From contig NC_081409.1 in assembly GCF_030272615.1 (NCBI RefSeq), forward strand, positions 529,888,291 through 529,952,290: a stretch of 64,000 nucleotides of DNA. The letters run 5' to 3'. A program made the translations under genes and the position numbers. The notes beneath the pieces were generated by a model. It searched no databases and had not been told where the DNA came from. It saw only the letters and a program-made list of their open reading frames with translations. Origin of the DNA: Cryptomeria japonica. Lineage: Eukaryota > Streptophyta > Pinopsida > Cupressales > Cupressaceae. Of this stretch, positions 36,326 through 49,391 are shown in pieces; position 1 is the first letter of the stretch, and each line of letters starts with the position of its first letter.

Positions 36326-37127
36326 TGTTGGCATATGCACACTCCAATGAGACATTGTAGGTGATTGAAGGTTTTGTCATTGATGGAAACTTTACAATCC
36401 TATGGCACCAGTAAGGCATTACGCCGACAAGATATTTCACCAGCATCAACAAATCACACTCTACACTAGCACTCAGACTATCGACACCGACACAGAGAAA
36501 GGAAGAATACCAACACAGAGGCCGACAAGATTTTTGATATATTATATTTTGTTTATTATTGTAAGAACTTTGTAAGCCAACTTGACAAGTTGTAAAATGA
36601 CTCTTATATATAAGAGAGATCATTGTAGACATTTTGTAAGCGACAAGAAAAAGATATTAGGAAGACCTATTATACGAAATATAGGGTAAAGGTTTTATGT
36701 AAAGAACAGAGTAGAAACTGGTACAAGATCTGGCACTATAGATTCTATTGTAAAGCAGTACAAGATATTGGATTTGTATAGTCCACATTGTAAGTCAGTG
36801 AGACTTCCCATAGAGTAGTGAGCTCTAAGCAGTTGGCCTTCTTGCATGTGTAGGCCCCTCTTGTAAGTAATATTCTCTTATTGGCCAGTAAGTGAATATT
36901 GTGGGTCACAAATCCCACCGAGGTTTTTCCCACACCAGGTTTCCTCGTTAAATCCTTATGTCATGGTGTGCTTTTCATGTGGATGCTTTTAATTTTGTTT
37001 ATTGCATTATTTCTTGCATACCGGTATACTGTTATAATATGTTCTACATGTTTTAAGTTAAGAAATTCAATTCACTGGTTTGATACTAATTCACCCCCCC
37101 CTCTCAGTATCTGTGGGGATCCTAACA
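36326..37127 (+). mobile_element. Solo LTR of the A2/D family inside element B
   Basis: 802 bp from TGTTGGCATATGCACACTCC to GGGGATCCTAACA with a perfect TSD, GATGA. The intact left LTR of B shows the empty site (CAGTAGATGAAAG near 30417). It carries the palindromic TATA element at 36601-36616. It is the best-delimited single LTR of this family and gives its exact ends. Confidence 0.95.
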
Positions 37128-38005
37128 GATGAAATATTTAAGCTTATTTGCAATTTTTTAACTGAAATTAATATACCAGTAAGAAAACAATAATGTAGTA
37201 AAGAGAAACAAAAGAATTAGCACCAATGCACACCATAACACATATATTTTGGTGAGGAAACCTGATAAGGGAAAAACCTCAGTGGGATTTCAGACCCACA
37301 ATATTTACTCACTAGCCAATATGAATGAATATTACTTAGCACAAAAGGGGCCTCCACATGCATGAAGGACAACTTCCTAGAGCTCACTGTTCAACAACAA
37401 AAGTGGAGTCTCACTGACTACAACATCACACTGATGTAAACACAAAAATTGAACTCTTACAACTTGCATCAAAATGTTGGATGAGTTCTCTATTATGCTT
37501 TGTCTGATACCGGTTCTGCCTCTGCCAAAAACCCTAGTTGATATGCTGTCAAATGATTATGCTTACATAGAATAGTCTTCACTCTACTCTACTTCTTATT
37601 CACTCCAAAATAAACACATCAAAATGCATATACAACTATTCGCTATCATATCTCTATCCTATCTCATATTACCGCTTACATACTTCCCTTTTTTTTTTAT
37701 TACATACCAAATGACCTACAAGAACTCATAAATATATGAGTCTTTATAATATAATATGTCGGACATACAATTATAATTTACATTACAATTTATTTTGCAT
37801 AAACAATACTATTGTCAAGTCGGCCTGGAATGCTGATATGATCTGGTGCTAGTGTAATCTGGATGCTAGTGTGACTAAACCTTGCTATATCTGTCGGTGC
37901 TGGTAGGTGAAGTCTATTTTCCAGTTGAACCTATAGAACCTTGTTGAACCTTGTTTTCATAAATGACAACATCTACCTTTCTCATCTGAGTGTAGAATTC
38001 CAACA
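37128..38005 (-). repeat. Element B 5' LTR, outer part
   Basis: Resumes the right LTR of B after the solo LTR and its TSD, collinear with the left LTR from about 30421 to 31294, ending CCAACA at 38005. Confidence 0.92.
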
Positions 38006-38191
38006 TAGGTTCCCACCATGGTTTTTCCCTTAACCGGGTTTTCCACATCAAAATGTTGGTGTTGTGTGTTGTGCTATTAATTTGCTTATATGTCTTATTG
38101 CTGCAGTTTATCAGATCTGTGTTTTGTTTGTTATTTTTGGTGAAGACTAATTCACCTGCCTCCTTGTCTTCCTTCTTGGTTGTTGCTAACA
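38006..38191 (+). repeat. Copia 3' LTR, last part
   Basis: Begins with the second copy of the TAGGT target and continues as TTCCCACCATGG, matching 11126-11305 of the 5' LTR, to CTAACA at 38191. Confidence 0.92.
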
Positions 38192-38780
38192 TAAAAGACA
38201 TTAATCCCATTATTAATTAAATAATAAACGTACACTTGCATCACCTCAAACAACCTAAAAAAAGGATCAACAACCGACACAAGGCTCTAACCACCAACTT
38301 ATGCCACCACACAACTGAAAAGATGAATAAATGATCCTAGAGTATGAGAGGGAAACACATACCATCTCTGACAACTTTCCATTTGGATAGGACATGCTCA
38401 AACTTGTGAGACTAGGTGGAGTCAATCTTTGGTACATGTAATCCTGCAACCACCACCACACAATACGATACATATACAATAATAATATATATACATCATG
38501 ATAAATAGACAAGTGAAAGAGAATTGCAATACCATATCATGGTGGCAATGAGTGATAAGACATCATCCCTTTCACAAAGACAAACACACAATAACAACAT
38601 GAATGTATCGCATGAAATCATAATCACAAAATAGGGGTTAGAACTATCATAACATCATGAATAATATAATCCATATAGGAACATCAAGTGCATATAATCC
38701 ATCCATAAAAATATCATCCATGAGTCTAAATAGGTCTATCAAAGCATAAATCAAAATGTGAGTCTTGGAGGGATACTACA
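38192..38780 (-). repeat. Element C left (3') LTR, second part
   Basis: Matches 47149-47854 of the right LTR, with some internal length difference, starting right after the Copia. It ends GGATACTACA at 38780, where the purine tract of the internal region begins. Confidence 0.82.
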
Positions 38781-38795
38781 TCCTCCCTCCCTTTG
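38781..38795 (-). promoter_or_regulatory. Element C polypurine tract
   Basis: Minus strand CAAAGGGAGGGAGGA directly beside the LTR edge at 38780, as expected for plus-strand priming. Confidence 0.7.
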
Positions 38796-41700
38796 CCTAG
38801 GCTTACTCCTGCAAGCTTGAGAACAAATAGGGGTAAAGATCTCTCATCGAACCAATATCCTCCCATGTCACCAAATTATCATCACTTAGGTCCCATTGGA
38901 TCCTTACCTACTCTATTTCCCAACCCCTGAGGGTTAGCCCTTGATGCTAAAGAATGTGCACAGGCTCCAAAGAAACATGCTCGTCCTCGACCTCCAATGA
39001 ATGCCAATCTAAATCATGCGATATATCAAGATGATAAAGTCTCAATACAGACACCTGAAACACATCATGGATATGGGACAAGCTAGGAAGAAAGGCAAGG
39101 CAATATGCTATAGGACCAATCTACTCCAAAATCTCAAAAGGTCCTACAAATCGAAGCACCAACTTACATTCTTTTCCAGTATAGATAGGAATCTCTTGCG
39201 GACACACTCTAAAAAACACCTTATCTCCAACTAAAAAACAATATGTCCACATGATAAGCATCTACATATTTCTTCTGTTAATCACGTGCCATGTTCAAAT
39301 TCTCTCTAATACGTGCCACCTACTGCTCCATGTCCTACAACATCATTGAACCAAGGAGTACTTTGTCCTCCAAACGATCCCAACTCAAGGGTGTCTGACA
39401 CAATCTACCATATAATGCCTAGAAAGGGGACATGCTGATCAAACTATGCTAGTTGTTGTTATAGGAAAAATCCACCAAATAAATGTAATCCTACCATCTC
39501 GATTGTTGATCCATGACATACATCTGCAACATATCCTCCAACACCTGATTAACCCTCTCTTTCTGACCATCTGTCTCAGGATGATATGTCAAACTAAAGT
39601 TCAGTTGCTCTCCCAAGTCATGCTGAAGGGAAGTCCATAATGATAAAGTGAACACTAGATAACGATCTAATATAATCGGTCGAGGAATACCATGCAACCT
39701 CACTATCTGCTCCATGGAAATATGAGCCATTATTGTCATTGTGTATGAATATCTGACAGGCAAAAATGTGCCACCTTGGTCAACCTATCAATAGTGATCA
39801 TGATAGCAATGTGATGGCATGAATACATGGGCAAACAAACGATAAAATCCATAAATATAATGTCTCATTTCCACTCTAGAACTAGGGCTGATTGCAACAA
39901 ACATGTTAGATGTTGGTGCTCTTCCTTCACTAGTTGACACTCTAAGCAACATGACACATAATCTGCTATATCTCTCCTCATGCCTGCCCAATGATATAGT
40001 TGTCGCAAATCTACATGCATCTTCTTGACAAATGAATGCTTGTAGACCATCTGAAGGTGGAACATATATGCATCCCAAATGTCAAAGAAGATCGTCAAAC
40101 TCCAAAGAGTAACCTGCATATATGCCATCAAAGGCTCTCCCGAATGCAATCTTTGCTTTGACCTCCTCATAACAACTATCTAAAGGAAGGTCTCTAAGTA
40201 TCATACTCCTCAAATCTACACAAAGAGTCATCACTAAAACCTCATGCCTCCTACGACTCAATCAATTTGCTACCACATTCTCCTTGCCTTGAATGCATAT
40301 CACCTCAAAGTCATACTCACATAAGAGCTCCATTCAATGTTGTTGTCTATCATTCAAGTTTATCTATGTGAAAATGTATTGCAAACTATGGTGATCATTA
40401 TATAGCTCAAATCGATGCCCAAGAAGAAAATGTCTCTAGCTAACCAAAGCATGTACGACTACTGCTAGATCTAAATTGTGAGTATGTTAACTTAACTCAT
40501 GATATTTGAGCTTACGTGACTTGTATGCTATCACTCTACCATCCTACATCAAAACTGCTCAAGACTCTCCAAAGATGCATTTGTGCACACCAAAAATCAC
40601 ACAAAGGATCTGGCACTACTAGAATAAGTGCACTAGTTAGATGCTCCTTAAGGATTTGAAAATTCATCTCACACTAATCTGACCATACAAACTTCTTCCC
40701 TTTCCTCTAAAGAGAAGTGATAGGGTGAGAAATCCTCAAGAAATACTGAACAAATCTGAGATACTAACCTGCAAGTCCCATCAAGCTACAAACCTCACCT
40801 ACATTAGTGGATGTTGGCTAATACACTATATCTTGTATTTTAGAGGGATCCACTGAGATACCGTCTCCTGATATGACATGGCCAAGATATATCACCTCTA
40901 TATAGAAGAACTCGCGCTTTTCCACATTTGAATACAACTGATTATTCTAAAGACACTGCAAAACCTGCCTCATGTGCTCCTCATGTTCCTGCACTGATCT
41001 GGAGAAGACCAATATGTCATCGAAGAATACAAGCACACACCTATAGAGGTACATCTTGAAAAATCCATTCCTCAAGCTCATGAAAATTGATGGAGCATTA
41101 GTGAGACCAAAAGGTACCATTATGAACTAATAATGTCCATATCTAGTACGAGATGTTATACGATGAATATATGCCTCATGAATCCTTAGTTGGTGATATT
41201 CCAACTTAAGATCTATCTTGGAGAGGATCTTTACATCCTTAATCTAATCAAACAATTCATCAATCCTCGGCAAAGAATATTGTTTCTTCACTGTCACCTT
41301 ATTAAGCTATCTATAATCAATACAAAACCTAAGAGATCAATATTTCTTCTTCACAAAAAATACCGGTCCGCAACCCATGGAGAGACACTAGGGTGAATGA
41401 ATCACTTAGCCAATAACTCCTCCAACTGCAATATCAACTTGCTCAACTCCTATGTAGGAATCCAATAAAGATCCTTAGATATAGGCTCTTCTCCTAGAAC
41501 CAAATCTATCTGAAAATCAATGTCACGATTGGATGGCATGCCTAGAATCTCACTAGGGAAAACATCTCAAAACTCTTGGAGAATAAGATGATGATGAAAG
41601 AGGTCATCATGATTCCCTCCTTCATCCAAATCATTAACTCTCACTGCAAACAACTGACAACCCTGTCATGCACACCGCTTCAACTGCATAGCGGAAATCA

Positions 41701-43414
41701 TGTGAAGAGAAAAAGGTTTTTGCACACCCACTATCTCCACACTCTTCACTCTATCATCCAAACACTACACCCTCTTGCCATGAAAATCAATACTAGCCTG
41801 ATGAGACTCAAGCCAATCCATGCCTAGCACAACACCAAAATAACCCAAAGAGAGAACATGAAGGTCCACAATGGTAGTACAAACTCCCAAATCCAATTCA
41901 CAACCATGTACAATAGAATCAATTACCACCTTGGACCCCATAGCTAATTCAACCTACCACCTATCACCTTGATTTGCCACACCAAGCCCGCATATCTCTA
42001 CTATAGAAGGAGAAATTAAAGAATCAAAAGCACGTGAATCAAATAATACTGAGCATGAGATACCAACTATCTCACATGTAGTCTCAACAACTATAGCCTA
42101 GTGCTCAGGCTGGCGGTTATCAACCACCGCAAATACTCGATGGGACCTCCTCGCAATGCCTACTATAGGCTCAGAAGCTATTGGTCTCTATCCTGACACC
42201 TATGTAGATCTTTGAGGGCACTGATTAGAGTAGTGACCCTATTGTCCACAAGTAAAGAATCTCCCTCTACTAAATCCTCAAGTAACTAGAGGTGCACTGG
42301 ATTACTAAGAACTACCTCTTCTCAAATGCTGAAAAATCTATGTTGGATGAGAGGGAATTGATTGCCTATCATGTTGCCTACCATGATCTCTATCCTATTG
42401 AGATCTAGCGCCACAAGAAAAATCCTGAGTCCATGCAAACTTCTTCCAAGACCACTATCTACTCCTAAAAGTCGAAGGATGACTCCTAGAAAATCTTGAA
42501 CCCTGTAACTGAGCACCTCTCACAACTACTCCTATAGTTGGAGCACTAACCATCTGCACACTTGGCGCACCACCCAAAGAAAAAGTTATATTCTCCTTGC
42601 CTATTTTCACCTTCTCTACAGCTATCTCCAAGGTCTTGGGCTCGAGAAGTCAAACCTCTCTACTGATGTGGTCACTAAGACCCCTAACAAAGTGCTAAAT
42701 AAACATAGGCGCATCATCAGCTATCGTAGCACACTACTTAAGTTTAATGAACTTACACTCATGCTACTCTACTATCATATTTTGCTGCCTCAAATCATGA
42801 AACTTGTATGCCTTTCTCTGCCTCCAATGATCTGATAATAATCAAGCATGAAATCAATCAAGGAACAACTCCTAAGAAATCATCGTAATATCCAGATGCA
42901 ACTTCTACTCCTCAATACACCACCACGTCGAAGCAAAGTCACGAAGATTCTTAATCACACACCTGGTCTTGGTGTTCCTGCTATACAAATGAATAGAAAA
43001 ACACCTACCCAAAATAAGAAGCCAAGTCTCCACCTCCATGACACTACTAGAATCATCAAAAGTAGGGGGATGAGATCTCAAAAGATCTCTCATGACTAGC
43101 TGCAATTGCATCCTAATCCACAAATGCATCTTCTTTCCTATGAGGCAAACATAATCGCTCTCTCTCTCTCAATGAACAGAATGGTGTGACTCCTCCTATC
43201 GGTTATCCTATTGTCCTGATCCCAAACAATCAAGAAGATTATGAAGTGTATTAAATAACTGTGGAATCGAATCACCAACTTGCGCTCCTTTCACCTGCTG
43301 ATCCTATTGTAGCTCCTCATGGTGTGACTCTTTAGAAACATTAAGACACAGATTCCATAAATTACCCATACGAATGGCACAAATAGGACCTCCTCCTCTA
43401 CCTCTAGTAGGCAT
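38796..43414 (-). pseudogene. Element C Gypsy gag-pol, heavily decayed
   Basis: Minus-strand pieces keep Gypsy order. The gag start MPTRGRGGGPICAI is at 43414, with a retrotransposon Gag core (FASTWW near 42920). RT has FFDDILVFS near 41010. The integrase finger (LRQLYHWAGMR then CLECQLVK) is near 39940-40020, the core [19 protein letters not shown] near 39530-39590, and a C-terminal chromodomain-like end (NLVTWED) near 38860-38960. Many stops and several frame changes are present, more than in element G, in line with greater age. The lineage looks like chromodomain-bearing Gypsy (Tekay/Del type); that placement is by motif only. Confidence 0.82.
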
Positions 43415-43587
43415 CTTGTCTAACCAAAATGTGAAAGAAACTATAAGCTAAAGGTAGGGCAACAAATGCAATAAAAATATCAAGTAGGGATAAACCATTG
43501 GGCTACCCCATGTTAAATGATATTACACATAATGGGCTCATGTGAAACCAGAGTACTTAGTGTATGAACATGGAATCTAATACTAGA
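43415..43587 (-). other. Element C leader with worn primer-binding site
   Basis: Next to the 5' LTR the minus strand reads TAGTATTAGATTCC, which aligns with TGGTATCAGAGC if two C/G-to-T/A transitions and further wear are allowed. No gene is present. Confidence 0.6.
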
Positions 43588-46500
43588 TGTAATGCCCACC
43601 AAAATACCCTAGAGAAAATAACTAAACTAACTAAAAAATAGAGTTAATAATTTTATTTTAAAATTCACCTGTAAATGCAACATAGTACACTATCATAAAA
43701 TCAAAAACATATATTGTCTCAATAATATTTCATAAAATATCATTATCAAATCATAGGAACATATATCACAAGAATAATTAGCATCTTAACCATAAATATA
43801 TATCCATTTATTCTTCCCTAGGGTATCTTAACGTCAATACTTACTAGCAATATTTCAATAACATATCTAAATCATGAAATCATTAACAAACATTACAATT
43901 AAGTCTTATTCATTATTTCATTATCATGAGATTATAAATTTCCAATGTATAACTCCATAACCCATCAAAAATCCAAATTCATTTAAGTACCAAATCAAAT
44001 ACTTCTATTCCTCTTAATATTACATTATAAAGCTATATACATCTTTTTCCTACCAATGGAATTAAATTATTTCCTAAAGATTACCCTCTACACAATACAT
44101 CAAATCACTAACCATACACATGTGCAAGAATATAATATCAAGTACTAAATCACTTCCAAATAGGATCTCATGCTATAACAAGAATGCACCAAGTCCAAAC
44201 ATCCTATTCTCTAATCATCATAAGATCTCATTCCTATACATAATAAATATTTCCACTACATGAACCCTATGATAATAAATCATCTTATTTCTTTTCAATA
44301 TCATAATATTTACATCAATTTCATATCCTATTACATAACTATTCATAACACAAGAACATAGTCTTCTTTACATTTACAATTCCTTCGTGACTACACATTA
44401 CAATCTTTATACATAGAAATCAGTTGCATGTTCATTCACATAAAGTAGTCATAGAATCCATAGCCACGTATGCTAGCATCAATGAAGAATATGGAAGAAG
44501 GCATCAAACCACCCGACCATGTGGAACCAAATATGAACCACCACCCATGCTATGAGATGATATAGGTTTCAAAGTCACACTTAGGACCTCGATTGACACC
44601 TAGCAACCAAGGGACTCAACATGTCAATCACAAGATATCATCAGGAAATAGAGATAAAATCACAACAAATGGCTAAATCAAACAATAAACTCCCAGTGGC
44701 ATAAGTAATAAATCAAGTATTAAGGATAAGAGACACATATAGGGAAGAGTGTCATCACATTCTAGCCTCATGTGAAATCTGCCTCAACCTTGGATTCAAA
44801 CAAGGGAGGTCGGTCTACACCTTCAATGGTCTTCCCAATTCTAGATCCCAAAATCTCCTCCTTGTGATTCATTGGGGCATAATCTCAATTTCATTATCTT
44901 ATTTAAGTGTATCCTATTTACCCAAACCCATTGATTAATTATTATAGTTATCACTTGCAATTAAACATAAACTCATCATGTGGTTCCATATTTCTAGACC
45001 CCCTCCTAGAGATCTATTGGTCATGACCTAGGTCCTACACATAAAAGATCCCACTCTCCCAAATATGGACCATAACCTTAGGGTAAGAACATACATATAA
45101 ACAACATCACATCAACAACATGAAGGCTCACAAGTAACATAAATATAGTCACATCACTACTAAGAACAAATCTGGAACATAACATAAAGCATATGCCCCT
45201 AGGAAAGTAAGAGCCTTCACAAGAATCAATCTAATAATGCACGAAGAATAAACATGAAATAAAGAGGTAATACAAAGAATATCCAACCCTAAACACTAAG
45301 GAAAAACCAACCCATTGGAGCTCTAATAACTTTCCTCAACAACAAGGAAATTCTCCCTCTTGCTAGAGCAATACAACATGCATGTAACCTCCTCAAAGGT
45401 GAGGCACAAAACCTCTTACCAAAGCACTAATCATCATAAAAGTATAAATTTTAAACCATACAAAAATCTTGGGAACTCAAAACAATCATACCAAGCCTCT
45501 TGAAGATCCCAAAAAATCAACCAACCAAACCTCGAACACAAAAAACCCCAAAACCTGCAAACTGCAAGTAGTTTTGTGCATCCAAAAACTAGAATAGTGC
45601 ATTCAAAACGTATCTCATATGACTTGATTTTTAGCACATATGAAAATTATTTTAGTGCATATGATGCTTATTTTAGCGCATATGACTCGGAGTGCAAAAA
45701 TGACATAAAACGAACACAAAACTTGGTAAAAATGCCCAGTTTGGTTCCTAGGCTTACAAATTGACTGAATATCACTACCACAAGGTGCGGTAGGGTGATA
45801 TAAAAATGAGGAAACATATAATTGAAGCATTATGGGCATACAAGGGGATATTGACATCAATCTCTTATTTCAACTGTACCCAAAAACACACAGAACTAAA
45901 TCCAAATTTGCTCAATGACTTGAGAGATGCAATATTGCAATAATATGTTGAATACAAAATTTCAAAGGCTACCCAAAGCCCAAACATAAACCAATACATC
46001 CACAAATTAGATAAAGAAAAAATTCAACACATAAGACTTCTCGAAAAACAACTCTCGACAAATCCATATTACTCCAATTCGCAAATAAACACAAAATCAT
46101 GCAAAGATGCAAAAAATGCATAAAGGATAATCATTTAGAAATACAAGAACTCTTTATACTCTTAGCAAGATCTCGGGGGAAAAATAAAATAAATATTCAA
46201 TAGGTAAAATATAGAATATGCATCCCCGACAGCACACTTCATTCCCAGATTTACACCATAATCATAATATATTATTATTACTTATAAATTTTCCCCAAAC
46301 CAAAATGAAATCTTAAAAATCAATCTCCAAGCCTCAAATAATCATTCAATAGTCACAATGTATACAATATTTTCCAAATAGAATTGTAGAGAATGGAGTT
46401 TGAAGCTTCAACTTGGAAGGTCGCAGTAATGGCAAAAAGGAAATTCAGAGAAGAGCAATCAATCCAACAACTTCAATCTAAATCTTCAACTAAAACCTCC

Positions 46501-47854
46501 CAACAATCCAATCCAAAAACTCAACCGAAAATACAAAAGCTCTGATTCAAAATTGCAAATAAGCCAGCTCGACAACACAAAACAAAACTCTCATAAATAA
46601 AAATTAAACGTGAAACTATAGAAAAATATCGACCAATCAGAAAATTTGATAAAACAATATATTATACCTACCATGCAAGATTTCAAGGTAAATATTATTT
46701 AATAATATTATTTACTTACCCATTCAAAATCAACCAATAGAAATAAGGGGTAGGTAAGTATATATTATATTCAATTATCTATAGTAACAAGATAATATTA
46801 GTAAAATCACAAGTAAGCAATTAATAAATCATACCGAATAACAATTAAATAAATGAGGTAAATGGGTAAAATATATATAAATAGAAATTCATAATAAAAT
46901 ATAAGATCAAATCAATAATAAAATATAGACAATAAATAAATAATAAATAACCAAATTAAATGATATTTCAATAAATGATGAAACAACAAATGGTTAATAC
47001 AAATCAATTAAACATTAAATCCAATAAATTAATTATCAAATAATGAATAAATCAAACTTAATAACATTAATTAAGTCTCAATAAATAATCTAAATAATTA
47101 AATACCCATATAATATAATAAATTAAATAAATTAATATAAACATTAATAAATCACATTAATCCAATTATTAATTAAATAACAAACATACACTCACATCAC
47201 CTAAAACAACCAGACAAAAGGGTCAACAACTAACACAAGGCTCTAACCACCACCTTATGGCACCACATGACTGACAAGGTGAACAACTAAGCCTAGAGTA
47301 TGAGAGGGAAACAGATGCCATTTTCGGCAACTTACCATTGGGATAGGACACGCTCAGACTTGTGAGACCGGGTGGAGTCGATATCCAGTACCTGCAATCC
47401 TGCAACCACCACCACATAATACGATACATGTATAATATATATATACATCATAATAAATAGGCAAGTGAAAGAGAATCACAACATATCATGCTCACAGTGA
47501 GTAATAAGGCATCATCTCTTTCACGAAGACAACCACACAATAACAACATTAATGAATCACATGAAATCATAATGAAGAAATAGGGGTTAGAACTATCATA
47601 ACATCATGAATCATATAATCCACATAGGAACATCAAGTGCATATAATCCATCCATCAAATAATCTAGAATGTATCATTGATCATATAAATCATCCAAAAT
47701 TATGAGTCATATCAAATAACCATTATAATCAATAAGCATCTAGAGACTAAATAAGATCATAACTGCCAATCAAATGTCCTCAAAATATCAACCATGAGTC
47801 TAAATAGGTCTATCAAAGCATAAATCAAAATGTGAGTCTAGGAGGGATATTCCA
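43588..47854 (-). repeat. Element C right (5') LTR, 4.27 kb
   Basis: The complete LTR of element C, from TGTAATGCCC to a worn end ATTCCA. It shows what is missing from the left copy (about 45968-47148). It is AT-rich with no convincing gene. Short frames near 45434-45764 match equally broken ones near 9624 in the other LTR and have no recognisable product. Confidence 0.88.
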
Positions 47855-48383
47855 GAGAGAGAGAGAAATGGATTAAGGAAAATATTGATGGACAAAGAGG
47901 GATGGGGAGAGATATATATTGAGATATGTATATAAAGAGATAGAGAGGAGAAAGAGGTATATAGAGACAAATAGAGATATAAAGATATTGTTAAAAAGAG
48001 ATGGCATGAATAAGAGAGAGAGAGAGAGTCTATGTGAGAGAGAGAAATATTGATGGTGAGGGGGAGATATATGGATACAGAGATGGAGGGGAAATAGTGA
48101 GATAAAGAAGGTGATATAGACAAGTAATAGACAAAGGTTTAGAGAGAGAGAGAGACAGAGAGACAAAAAGATAGAGATATAGAGATAGGGAGGGAGAAAT
48201 AAGGAGTGTGTGTTTGTATGAGTTAGAGAGAGTAGTGAGATATAAAAAAATGAGTGATGAGGAGAGAGGGAGAGTTGGGAATAGAAATAGGGAGATATAG
48301 GGAGAAATAAGGATAGAAATAGGTAGAGATGGGAATAGAAAGGAGAAAAAAAGTACATATAGCTTGTGAAATATAGAGGGGGT
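47855..48383. repeat. GA-rich low-complexity stretch
   Basis: Purine-biased GAGA/GATA sequence with several short microsatellite runs (for example 48019-48031 and 48140-48153) between the end of element C and element D. Long open frames on the minus strand here (Ser/Leu/Ile-rich) come from the repeat composition and are not genes. Confidence 0.8.
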
Positions 48384-49192
48384 TGTTAGGGGTCCCATAG
48401 ATACTGAGAGGGGGGCGGTGAATTAGTATCTGACCGGTGATTAGAATTTCTTAACTTAAAACATGCAGAACACAATATAACAGTGTACAGGTATGCAAGA
48501 AATAATGCAATAAATAGAATCAAGTACATCCACATGAAAAGTACACGATAACACAAGATGTTAATGAAGAAAACCGGTGTGGGAAAAACCTCAGTGGGAT
48601 TTGTGACCCACAATATTCACTCACTGGCCAATAAGAGAATATTACTTACAATAGGGGCCTACACATGTAGGAAGGCCAACTGCCTAGAGCTCACTGCTCA
48701 ATGGGAAGTCTCACTGACTTACAATAAGGATTATACAAATCCAATATCTTGTACTGCTTTACAATAGCATCTTCAATGCCTGATTTAGTACTAGTTCCTG
48801 CTCTATTCTTTACATATACCCTTGACCTATATTTCGCACATTAGGTCTGCCTAATATTTTCCTTAATACTTCTACTTCACATTCTTCTCACACTACCTTC
48901 GCATTCCAAAATGTCTACAATGATATCTTTTATATATAAGAGTCATTTTACAATTTGCCAAGTTGGCTTACAATAATAAAGAAAATATTATATAACAAAA
49001 ATCCTATCGGCGTCTGTGCCAGTATACTTCCTTTCTTCTATGTTGGTGCCAGTGTCCTGAGTGTCGATGTAGAGTGTGATCTGCTGATGCCGGTATAATG
49101 TCTTTGCCAGTGCCATAGGATTGCAAGGTTTCCATCAATGACAAAACCTTCAATCACATACCATGTCTCATTGGAGTGTGCATATGCCAACA
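48384..49192 (-). repeat. Element D 3' LTR
   Basis: Minus strand from TGTTGGCATATGCACACTCC to GACCCCTAACA, 809 bp, close to the solo LTR at 36326-37127 throughout. The TATA element at 48927-48942 has one change from the palindrome. Confidence 0.9.
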
Positions 49193-49391
49193 ATCTCCCC
49201 CTTTGGCATTGATGGCAACACTCATGAGAAATTTCAAAAAGTATCCAAAAATGTGTAGTCCAAAAATGTTACCAAAAATGTGTTTGCTCCCCCTGAGCAT
49301 ATGATTCCTATGATTTGAATTTTCTCATCACTCTACTCCCCCTTTGGCATCAATGACAAAGGTTGTCAAGATGTCAGCAGAGTTTGTGGTT
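49193..49391 (-). promoter_or_regulatory. Element D polypurine tract and upstream tracts
   Basis: Minus strand GCCAAAGGGGGAGATT beside the LTR, CAGGGGGAGCA near 49288 and GCCAAAGGGGGAGTAGAG near 49336-49353, as in A2 and B. Confidence 0.8.

Larger units (their letters stand above)
30356..38005 (-). mobile_element. Element B: pol-less two-ORF LTR retrotransposon, minus strand
   Basis: Ends TGTTAG at 30356 and CCAACA at 38005, flanked by a perfect TSD, TAGGT (30351-30355 and 38006-38010). LTRs are 30356-31294 (939 bp) and 36256-38005 (943 bp without the nested solo LTR). The inside holds a Gag-like gene and ORF2 only. Without the insertion it is about 6.84 kb. Its LTR differs from A2 and D over most of its length but shares the start pattern TGTTGGCA, an ATCATTGATGGCAACA-like block and the C-rich end. 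Confidence 0.93.
10145..38191 (+). mobile_element. Ty1/Copia retrotransposon interrupted by A1 and B
   Basis: LTRs at 10145-11305 (5', truncated) and 29293-38191 (3', split by B), a primer site at 11308, a gag-pol region and a polypurine tract at 29281 define a Copia element. Protease, integrase, RT and RNase H follow in that order, which is the Copia order. Its gag is split by A1 (11422-24804) and its 3' LTR by B (30356-38005). Without these the element would be about 7.1 kb. It sits inside the left LTR of element C. Stops and frameshifts make it inactive. Confidence 0.9.
7748..47854 (-). mobile_element. Element C: old Ty3/Gypsy retrotransposon carrying nested insertions
   Basis: The left LTR begins TGTAATGCCCACC at 7748 and the right LTR begins with the same sequence at 43588 and ends at 47854. 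Flanks gtgag (7743-7747) and gagag (47855-47859) form a 4-of-5 TSD. The gene order (integrase near 39.5-40.2 kb, RT near 41 kb, gag near 43 kb) gives minus orientation. The left LTR is split by the Copia element at 10145-38191 and has lost about 1.18 kb at that junction. Without insertions and with the loss restored it would be about 13.3 kb. It is the outermost and therefore oldest element of this nest. Confidence 0.85.

Noticed and set aside
47800-48398. Long Ser/Leu/Ile-rich frames on the minus strand
   Set aside because: Translation of GA/TC low-complexity DNA; overlapping frames, no start context or domain.
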